A stretch of 12,622 bases of DNA, taken from the NCBI GenBank assembly GCA_023415145.1, contig JAEZLW010000180.1, positions 1 through 12,622 of the forward strand, given 5' to 3'. Shown here in pieces: positions 6,795-12,622 of this stretch (position 1 is its first letter; the number at the start of each line of letters is the position of its first letter). This stretch comes from Bacillota bacterium. GTDB lineage: Bacteria; Bacillota; Clostridia; Christensenellales; Aristaeellaceae. A program made the translations under genes and the position numbers. Under the pieces are notes generated by a model that had not been told where the DNA came from, did not search any database, and saw only the letters and a list, made by a program, of their open reading frames with translations.

Positions 6795-7721
6795 ATGCTG
6801 CACATCCGGAACTTGAGAGATGGCTTGCCGCTATACAGGGCGCTCAGTTCAGAAGTACGTATCTCCATTGTGGAAATGCTGTATGAGAACGGGCCAATGC
6901 GCATGTCAGCCATTTCTGAACAATTGGGTCTTACCAATGGAGCGCTGACGCCCCACATCAAGACACTGGCTGATTGCGGATTGATCACCATCGAAACGGC
7001 GGTGGGAAAGCACGGCGTTCAAAAAATATGCTGCGTCAATGAGGAAAGCATCCTGATTGACCCTGTCAGAAACGAACGCAAGCACAACGTGTACGAAACA
7101 GAAATAAGCGTAGGCCAGTACACAGCCTACGAAATATATCCTACCTGCGGTATTGCTACGCCGGAGCATATCATCGGTGAGGTGGATGACCCCAGGTACT
7201 TTGCTTCTCCGGAGCGGGTGAATGGCGGAATTTTATGGTTTGGCAGCGGCTTTGTGGAATACATGATCCCCAATTTTCTCAATGCAAACCAGCAGTTGCT
7301 GGAAATACAAATATCTCTGGAAATTTCATCTGAAGCACCAGGCAGCCAGGAGGATTGGCCCAGTGATATCTATTTCCATCTGAACGGACATGAATTGGGC
7401 TATTGGACCAGTCCCGGCGATTTCGGACGGGTGCAAGGCATCTATAATCCCCACTGGTGGTTCCGTAACTGGAATCAGCACGGAATGTACAAACTTCTGT
7501 CGGTGAATGATAACGGTACCTTTATTGACGGCAGCAAGATTTCCGATGTTACACTCAAGGATGTTGGCATTGCCCATGGCCCCAGTCTTTCCTTGCGCCT
7601 GAGTGTGCCTGAAAAAGCCAAAAACCAGGGCGGTTTGACCATCTTTGGCCGTTCCTTTGGCAACTATCACCAGGATATCAAGGTACGCATGCATTACCGG
7701 GAAACAAGCGGGCGCAAATAG
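6795..7721 (+). CDS. ArsR-type winged-helix transcriptional regulator with C-terminal beta-rich domain
   Basis: Putative DNA-binding regulator of 308 aa. Residues about 10-85 form a winged helix-turn-helix of the ArsR kind: LYRALSSEVRISIVEMLYENG leads into the recognition region around 38-61 and a wing near 65-78. The metal-binding ELCVCDL-type motif of classic ArsR sensors is absent, so metal sensing is unlikely. The remaining 220 residues are rich in predicted beta strands and aromatic residues (for example NPHWWFRN and HELGYWTSPGDF), recalling a jelly-roll ligand-binding fold. Canonical ArsR proteins are about 100 aa, so this is a fused architecture; related ArsR-like regulators (COG4189 type, from memory) accompany arabinofuranosidase genes in other Gram-positive bacteria. 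Its place between the arabinanase and the GH51 genes suggests it senses arabinose or arabino-oligosaccharides and controls this operon. Ligand, operator, and whether it represses or activates are not known. Confidence 0.82.
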   Translation: MLHIRNLRDGLPLYRALSSEVRISIVEMLYENGPMRMSAISEQLGLTNGALTPHIKTLADCGLITIETAVGKHGVQKICCVNEESILIDPVRNERKHNVYETEISVGQYTAYEIYPTCGIATPEHIIGEVDDPRYFASPERVNGGILWFGSGFVEYMIPNFLNANQQLLEIQISLEISSEAPGSQEDWPSDIYFHLNGHELGYWTSPGDFGRVQGIYNPHWWFRNWNQHGMYKLLSVNDNGTFIDGSKISDVTLKDVGIAHGPSLSLRLSVPEKAKNQGGLTIFGRSFGNYHQDIKVRMHYRETSGRK

Positions 7722-7826
7722 TAAACTTTTTTGTTTGATTCAGAAGATGCCGGAAGGGTTTTATGAAAGATCATCGAAAATTTTGCCTTATGCTTTCATC
7801 GCAGAGGCTTGATATGGAGGAAACAT
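7722..7826 (+). other. Intergenic spacer with an inverted repeat between the regulator and the first GH51 gene
   Basis: This 105-base spacer is the longest gap inside the operon. It contains inverted arms ATGAAAG (7763-7769) and CTTTCAT (7793-7799) around a 23-base loop that itself holds AAAATTTT. A weak promoter-like pair, TTGATT (7735-7740) and TTTTAT (7759-7764) with 18-base spacing, precedes it. No T-run terminator is present. It could be a secondary start site or an mRNA structure that tunes expression of the enzymes relative to the regulator; the evidence is weak. Confidence 0.3.
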
Positions 7827-9329
7827 ATGCGAATTATCGTTCAACCCAATGTGACTGGTGCCAGGATTTCCAAGGACGTCTACGGCCACTTTTCCGAACA
7901 CCTGGGCCGCTGCATCTATGGCGGCATATATGTTGGGGAGGATTCCGCCATCCCCCATATCCGCGGTATCCGCAAGGATGTTGTGGCTGCTCTGAAGCAC
8001 ATCAAAGCGCCCAACCTTCGCTGGCCCGGCGGCTGTTTTGCTGATGAATACCATTGGAAGGATGGTATCGGCCCCAAAGCGAACCGCAAAAAAATGATTA
8101 ACAACCATTGGGGCGGCGTGGTGGAGGACAACAGCTTTGGCACCCACGAGTTTATGGATTTGTGCCAGCAGGTAGGCTGCGAACCGTATGTCAACGGCAA
8201 TCTGGGCTCCGGCAGTGTTGCGGAAATGCAGGAATGGGTAGAATACATGACCTCGGGAGAGGTATCGCCCATGACGCAGCTACGCAAGCAAAATGGACAG
8301 GAAGAGCCTTGGAAGCTTCAGTTCTTTGGTGTCGGCAATGAAAACTGGGGCTGCGGCGGCAGCATGACAGCGGAATACTATGCCAACGAGTACCGCCGTT
8401 ACCAAACCTATGTGCGTAACTACAGCGGCAACAAAATCTATAAAATTGCCTGCGGGGCTGGCTGCAGCCAGCAGAATCCCGCTTACGACTGGACGCAGAC
8501 ATTGATGGAACGGGCCGGAAACATGATGAACGGCCTGTCGCTGCATTACTATACCATTACCACTGGCGTATGGGAGGACAAGGGCAGCGCTACAGCGTAT
8601 GATGAAACACTATACTATAAAACGCTGTACCAGGCGTCCTTTATGGAAACGCTTTTGAAGAACCATGGGGCCGTTATGGACAGATTCGATCCCAAAGGCC
8701 GGGTCGGCTTGATTGTGGATGAGTGGGGAACCTGGCACAATGTGGAGCCGGGTACGAATCCGGGATTCTTGTACCAGCAAAATACCATGCGTGATGCCAT
8801 GGTAGCGGCCATGAACTTGAATCTGTTCAACAAGCATAGCCGCCGTGTGCGCATGGCCAACCTGGCCCAGACGGTGAATGTGCTGCAATCCCTGATTCTG
8901 ACCGATGGGGAAGACATGGTATTGACGCCTACCTATCACGTATTCGACCTGTTCAAGGGGCACCAGGAAAATCTTCTGGCTCTGTCGTCAGCGGAAAATG
9001 AAACCATCGACACAGCTTACGGTGTGATGGATCGCATCAGCGAGTCCGCCTCCGTGGATGAAAATGGGAGGGTCTACGTAACTGTTGCGAACTTCCATGC
9101 AGAAAAAAGCATTCCCGTTCAAATGCGGCTGGATGGGAAATCCTATAAGCTGCAAAATGCGCAAGTGCTGGCGGATGATATCCTTGCCAAAAACACCTTT
9201 GACAACCCCGAGCGTGTGAAAATCACGATGCTTGAGAACGTGGCTATAACAGCGGAATCTCTGGGTACTGAGGTAAGCTTTGAACTGCCTGCATGCTCCG
9301 TGGCCGCACTGACCTTTGAACAGATTTAA
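7827..9329 (+). CDS. GH51 alpha-L-arabinofuranosidase (NENWGCGG type)
   Basis: Predicted cytoplasmic retaining exo-enzyme of 500 aa that removes terminal L-arabinofuranose from arabino-oligosaccharides. It has no signal peptide. The N-terminal part carries the GH51 signature YGHFSEHLGRCIYGGIY (about residues 18-34) and RWPGGCFADEYHW. The acid/base is E172 in GVGNENWGCGG, and the nucleophile is E299 in VDEWGTW, giving the (beta/alpha)8 clan GH-A arrangement. The C-terminal third is the usual beta domain, ending ACSVAALTF. The start is fixed by GGAGG at 7816-7820, six bases before ATG 7827; an in-frame TTG at 7809 lies upstream of that site and is rejected. Length fits the family. The NENWGCGG form marks a different GH51 group from the neighbour at 9351, which suggests different substrate preference (branch versus linear arabinofuranosyl, or arabinan versus arabinoxylan fragments); that division is inferred, not seen. 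Confidence 0.92.
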   Translation: MRIIVQPNVTGARISKDVYGHFSEHLGRCIYGGIYVGEDSAIPHIRGIRKDVVAALKHIKAPNLRWPGGCFADEYHWKDGIGPKANRKKMINNHWGGVVEDNSFGTHEFMDLCQQVGCEPYVNGNLGSGSVAEMQEWVEYMTSGEVSPMTQLRKQNGQEEPWKLQFFGVGNENWGCGGSMTAEYYANEYRRYQTYVRNYSGNKIYKIACGAGCSQQNPAYDWTQTLMERAGNMMNGLSLHYYTITTGVWEDKGSATAYDETLYYKTLYQASFMETLLKNHGAVMDRFDPKGRVGLIVDEWGTWHNVEPGTNPGFLYQQNTMRDAMVAAMNLNLFNKHSRRVRMANLAQTVNVLQSLILTDGEDMVLTPTYHVFDLFKGHQENLLALSSAENETIDTAYGVMDRISESASVDENGRVYVTVANFHAEKSIPVQMRLDGKSYKLQNAQVLADDILAKNTFDNPERVKITMLENVAITAESLGTEVSFELPACSVAALTFEQI

Positions 9330-9350
9330 TGATAAAGGAGATTTCAGAAT

Positions 9351-10859
9351 ATGAAAAAGGCAACGATGACCCTGGACCGGGACTATGCCATCGGAACAAT
9401 TGACAAAAGGCTGTACGGCAATTTTGTGGAGCATCTGGGCCGCTGTGTCTATGGCGGCATCTATGAGCCCGGACATCCCACAGCGGACAAGAACGGCTTC
9501 CGCCGGGATGTTATGGAACTGGTACGCAAGCTGGATGTTCCTGTAGTGCGTTATCCCGGCGGCAACTTCGTATCCGGCTTCAACTGGGAAGATTCCATCG
9601 GCCCAGTGGCAGAAAGGCCCAAACGGCTGGACCTTGCCTGGTTCACCACCGAGACAAACGAAGTGGGGCTGCATGAGTTTTATCACTGGGCCAAGGATGC
9701 CGGCAGCGAGGTGATGTATGCCGTCAATCTGGGCACCCGCGGCCCGGACACGGCCAGAAACATAGTGGAATACTGCAATCATCCCAAGGGTACATACTGG
9801 TCGGATTTGCGCCGCAAAAACGGCCAGGAAGACCCTATGAACATCAAACTTTGGTGCCTGGGCAATGAAATGGACGGTCCCTGGCAGATGGGGCAAAAGA
9901 CTGCCTACGAATACGGCCGTGTGGCGTATGAAAGCGCCAAGATGATGAAGTGGATAGACCCCTCCATCGAGGTTGTAGCTTGCGGCTCCTCCTCCAGCCA
10001 GATGAAAACCTTTGGCGACTGGGAGCTTACCATGCTGGAGGAATGTTACGAGCATGTGGATTACGTATCCCTCCACCGCTATTACGGCAATGCTGAAAAC
10101 AACACACCCGATTTTCTGGCCAGCACCATGGACCTGGACGACTTTATCAAGACGGTCGTATCCATTTGCGATTCCATCAAAGGGAAAAAGCACTCCAAAA
10201 AAAGGGTTCATCTATCTTTTGACGAATGGAATGTATGGTATCATTCCCATCAAAAGGATCAGGAACTGCATAAGCTGGACCGCTGGGGCCGTGCGCTGCC
10301 GCTGCTGGACGACATCTACAATTTTGAAGATGCGCTTTTGGTGGGTTCCATGCTTATCACATTCCTGAAGAATGCCGACCGGGTGAAGGTAGCCTGTATG
10401 GCGCAATTGGTGAATACCATCGCGCCTATCCACACCAGGGAAAACGGTGGTGCCTGGGCACAGACCATTTATTGGCCTCTTGCGCAGGCCAGCAAGTATG
10501 GCCGTGGCACTTCACTGTTGCCGGTGGTGAAATCACCTGTCTATGACGGCAAGAAGTACACGGGAGTGCCGCTTGTCGATGGTGCTGCTACCATGGATGA
10601 TAGCGGGAATGTAACCCTGTTCTTTGTCAACAAGGATATGGCGGAGGACATCGAATTGTCCGTGGATTTGAGGGATTTCGGTACTTTTGCAAAGGTTACG
10701 CATTCGCTGCTCCATCATGACGATGTGAAGGCCGTCAATACCGAGGAAGACCCGGACAACGTATCTCCCAGGCAGGGCAGGGGCGGAAAGCTGGATGACG
10801 GCAGGTTCACCATTGTTTTGCCAAGACTGAGCTGGAATGTGGTTCGACTGATGAAATAA
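9351..10859 (+). CDS. GH51 alpha-L-arabinofuranosidase (GNEMDGPWQ type, AbfA-like)
   Basis: Second intracellular GH51 enzyme, 502 aa, starting 21 bases after the first with AAAGGAG at 9334-9340. It shares the N-terminal GH51 signature YGNFVEHLGRCVYGGIYEP and RYPGGNFVSGFNW with its neighbour. Its acid/base E173 lies in WCLGNEMDGPWQ and its nucleophile E292 in SFDEWNVWY, the classic motifs of Bacillus AbfA/Abf2 and Geobacillus AbfA. The substrate-contacting region LHRYYGN (near 240) is also typical of that group. No signal peptide is present, so it acts on imported oligosaccharides. The C-terminal beta domain ends RLSWNVVRLMK, the usual end of the family, so the gene is full length. The gap to araB is 17 bases, consistent with co-transcription. 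A specific abfA symbol is withheld because the two paralogs cannot be told apart by name from sequence alone. Confidence 0.94.
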   Translation: MKKATMTLDRDYAIGTIDKRLYGNFVEHLGRCVYGGIYEPGHPTADKNGFRRDVMELVRKLDVPVVRYPGGNFVSGFNWEDSIGPVAERPKRLDLAWFTTETNEVGLHEFYHWAKDAGSEVMYAVNLGTRGPDTARNIVEYCNHPKGTYWSDLRRKNGQEDPMNIKLWCLGNEMDGPWQMGQKTAYEYGRVAYESAKMMKWIDPSIEVVACGSSSSQMKTFGDWELTMLEECYEHVDYVSLHRYYGNAENNTPDFLASTMDLDDFIKTVVSICDSIKGKKHSKKRVHLSFDEWNVWYHSHQKDQELHKLDRWGRALPLLDDIYNFEDALLVGSMLITFLKNADRVKVACMAQLVNTIAPIHTRENGGAWAQTIYWPLAQASKYGRGTSLLPVVKSPVYDGKKYTGVPLVDGAATMDDSGNVTLFFVNKDMAEDIELSVDLRDFGTFAKVTHSLLHHDDVKAVNTEEDPDNVSPRQGRGGKLDDGRFTIVLPRLSWNVVRLMK

Positions 10860-10876
10860 TTTGAAGGAGCGAAATC

Positions 10877-12550
10877 ATGATGGCCAAGTATGCGATCGGC
10901 ATGGACTTTGGCACACTGTCCGGGCGAGCGGTGGCAGTGGAAATTGGCACCGGAAGGGAGCTTGCTTCCGCCGTGTGGCCTTACACACACGCCGTCATGG
11001 ACGAAACGCTGTGGGACGGACAAAAGCTGCCCCCGGACTGGGCACTGCAATATCCCCGGGACTATATTGAGGCCATGGAAAAAACGATCCCCCAGGTGAT
11101 CCGTGAGAGCGGCATCGATGCCCAGGATGTGATCGGCATCGGAATCGACTTCACCGCCTGCACCATCCTGCCAGTCAAGAAGGATGGCACCGCGCTGTGC
11201 GAACTGCCGCAATTCAAGCACAATCCGCATGCCTATGTGAAGCTGTGGAAGCATCATGCCGCGCAGGAGCATGCCAACAGGCTGAATGAGATGGCTGCAA
11301 AACGAGGCGAGGATTTTCTGCCCCGCTACGGCGGAAAGATCTCCAGCGAGTGGCTTCTGCCCAAGGTAATGCAGATTGTAGAGGAAGCACCGGAAGTTTA
11401 TGACGCGGCTGACAGAATCATTGAGGCGGCCGACTGGGTGGTTTGGCAGCTCACAGGCAAGGAAACCCGCAATAGCTGCACAGCCGGATACAAGGCCATT
11501 TGGCACAAGCAAAAGGGCTATCCCGGCAAGGATTTCTTCAAGGCGCTTCATCCCAAGCTTGAAAACCTGGTGGAGGACAAGCTCTCCACCGATATATCGC
11601 CTTTGGGTCAAAAGGCAGGCGAGGTGACGGATCAGGCATCCCACTGGTGCGGGCTGAACCCCGGAACCGCTGTTGCCGTGGCCAATGTGGACGCTCATGT
11701 TTGCCTGCCGGCGGTGGGAATCGACGGGCCTGGCAAGCTGCTGGCCATTATGGGTACATCCACCTGCCATATCATGCTAGGCAACAAGGAAAAGGAAGTA
11801 CCAGGCATGTGCGGCGTGGTGGAAGACGGTGTCATGCCCGGGTACTTTGGGTATGAGGCCGGGCAAAGCTGCGTGGGCGACCATTTTGCCTGGTTCGTTG
11901 ACCGCTGCTGTCCGGAGGAGTACGTAAAGGCAGCCCGTGAAAAGGGCATAGACATTCATGTTTACCTTACCGAAAAGGCGAAAGACCTGAAGGTGGGGGA
12001 AAGCGGGCTCGTTGCGCTGGATTGGTGGAACGGCAACCGTTCCGTGCTGGTGGATGTGGACCTCACCGGTCTGATGGTTGGCATGACGCTGCTGACCAAA
12101 CCCGAGGAAATATACCGTGCCCTCATCGAGGCCACAGCCTACGGTACACGCATGATTGTGGAGAATTTTCAAAACAGCGGCGTGCCGGTAGAGGAACTGT
12201 ACGCTTCCGGCGGTATCAGTCAAAAGAATGCCATGGCGATGCAGATTTATGCCGATGTACTGAACATGCCTGTTCGCATTGCCGCCTCCAAGCAGGGCCC
12301 TGCGCTGGGCAGCGCCATCTTTGCCGCTGTGGCTGCGGGCAAGGCGGCAGGCGGGTATGACGATGTGTTTGAGGCCACCCGAGACATGGGCAAGGTGAAG
12401 GATACGGTGTACCGCCCCATCCCAGAAAACGTTGCCGTGTACAACAAGCTGTATGATGAATACCATATTCTCCATGATTTCTTCGGCCGCGGCGGAAACG
12501 ACGTGATGAAGCGCCTCAAAGCACTGCGCAAGGAAGTAACTGGGGTATAA
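10877..12550 (+). CDS. araB: Ribulokinase AraB (FGGY carbohydrate kinase)
   Basis: Cytoplasmic kinase of 557 aa that converts L-ribulose and ATP to L-ribulose 5-phosphate in L-arabinose catabolism. The N-terminal phosphate loop is IGMDFGTLSGRA. IDFTACTILP, GGKISSEWLLPK and SCTAGYKAIWHKQKGYP are characteristic of ribulokinase rather than xylulokinase. The likely catalytic base is D272 in NVDAHV. MGTSTCH (G293-T296) is the second phosphate motif, and ASGGISQKN (G445, G446) is the adenosine-binding segment. Length agrees with AraB (about 555-566 aa). AAGGAG at 10864-10869 lies 7 bases before ATG 10877; a second ATG follows immediately, so the start is uncertain by one codon. It is the last gene seen in the operon; araA and araD do not precede it, unlike the araABD order of Bacillus. 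Confidence 0.95.
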   Translation: MMAKYAIGMDFGTLSGRAVAVEIGTGRELASAVWPYTHAVMDETLWDGQKLPPDWALQYPRDYIEAMEKTIPQVIRESGIDAQDVIGIGIDFTACTILPVKKDGTALCELPQFKHNPHAYVKLWKHHAAQEHANRLNEMAAKRGEDFLPRYGGKISSEWLLPKVMQIVEEAPEVYDAADRIIEAADWVVWQLTGKETRNSCTAGYKAIWHKQKGYPGKDFFKALHPKLENLVEDKLSTDISPLGQKAGEVTDQASHWCGLNPGTAVAVANVDAHVCLPAVGIDGPGKLLAIMGTSTCHIMLGNKEKEVPGMCGVVEDGVMPGYFGYEAGQSCVGDHFAWFVDRCCPEEYVKAAREKGIDIHVYLTEKAKDLKVGESGLVALDWWNGNRSVLVDVDLTGLMVGMTLLTKPEEIYRALIEATAYGTRMIVENFQNSGVPVEELYASGGISQKNAMAMQIYADVLNMPVRIAASKQGPALGSAIFAAVAAGKAAGGYDDVFEATRDMGKVKDTVYRPIPENVAVYNKLYDEYHILHDFFGRGGNDVMKRLKALRKEVTGV

Positions 12551-12622
12551 TCAACGGATAGTATTTGCGGGCAGGGGGGGGTTTTAAAAAAGCCGGCCTT
12601 CCCCCCCCCCAACCTGAAAAAA
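12551..12622 (+). repeat. End of window with G8/C10 inverted homopolymer tract
   Basis: After araB there is a short spacer, then G8 (12574-12581), a TTTTAAAAAAGCCGGCCTT stretch, and C10 (12601-12610), ending AACCTGAAAAAA. The G and C runs could pair, but no T-run follows, so this is not a complete plus-strand terminator as read. AAAAAAGCCGGCC resembles the 5' half of a bidirectional intrinsic terminator whose 3' half is missing. Long G and C runs at the sequence end also fit an assembly or base-calling artefact. Confidence 0.4.

Noticed and set aside
7763..8044. ATG with a fair ribosome binding site (GGAAGGG) opening a 93-codon frame that overlaps the GH51 start out of frame
   Set aside because: Most of it reads through GH51 coding sequence in the wrong frame and has no recognisable features. 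A translated leader cannot be excluded, but it is not supported.
8988..10211. Long open frame of about 400 codons on the minus strand, antisense to the two GH51 genes
   Set aside because: It lies opposite fully recognisable GH51 coding sequence with catalytic motifs, has no visible domain of its own, and is explained by codon bias of the sense genes leaving the antisense frame open.
10715..11770. Open frame of about 350 codons on the minus strand opposite the end of GH51 and the first half of araB
   Set aside because: Antisense shadow of two well-supported genes; it crosses a gene boundary and shows no domain or plausible ribosome binding context.
11777..12475. Open frame of about 230 codons on the minus strand opposite the second half of araB
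   Set aside because: Antisense shadow; His-rich, low-information translation with no recognisable family.
12546..12551. Perfect TATAAT hexamer overlapping the araB stop codon
   Set aside because: No -35-like element exists 16-18 bases upstream (the position reads ACTGCG) and no extended -10 TG is present.

Overview
The window reads as chromosomal DNA of a low-to-mid GC Gram-positive anaerobe, most likely a plant-polysaccharide-degrading member of the Bacillota (Clostridia). The grounds are strong AGGAGG-type ribosome binding sites before almost every gene, use of GTG and TTG starts, tightly packed same-strand operons, and a Sec-type signal peptide on the secreted glycosidase. The genus cannot be named from this sequence alone.

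Left part (1-5115). A gene on the minus strand runs off the left edge; only its Pro/Gly-rich N-terminus is visible. It diverges from a plus-strand glycosyltransferase with a GT2 domain followed by TPR-like helices (283-1374). Next come two overlapping ABC exporter half-transporters (1495-3246 and 3243-5042). Together they look like a heterodimeric exporter with one degenerate and one intact ATP site. A clear intrinsic terminator (5082-5115) closes this block.

Right part (5116-12622). A near-consensus promoter (5201-5229) starts an L-arabinan utilisation operon. The order is a secreted AbnB-like GH43 endo-arabinanase, an ArsR-type winged-helix regulator with a long C-terminal beta-rich domain, two cytoplasmic GH51 alpha-L-arabinofuranosidases from two different sequence groups, and ribulokinase AraB. 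The logic is coherent: arabinan is cut outside the cell, oligosaccharides are imported by a transporter not in the window, the GH51 enzymes release L-arabinose inside, and AraB phosphorylates L-ribulose. Arabinose isomerase (AraA), ribulose-5-phosphate epimerase (AraD) and the importer are absent here and must be encoded elsewhere.

The sequence stops about 70 bases after araB in a suspicious G8/C10 inverted homopolymer tract. This may be an incompletely assembled terminator at a contig end. No tRNA, rRNA, CRISPR array, insertion sequence or phage gene was seen. The most noteworthy item is the fused ArsR-type regulator, a candidate dedicated arabinan/arabinose sensor where AraR would be expected in Bacillus. 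Most of the rest is recognisable catabolic and export machinery.
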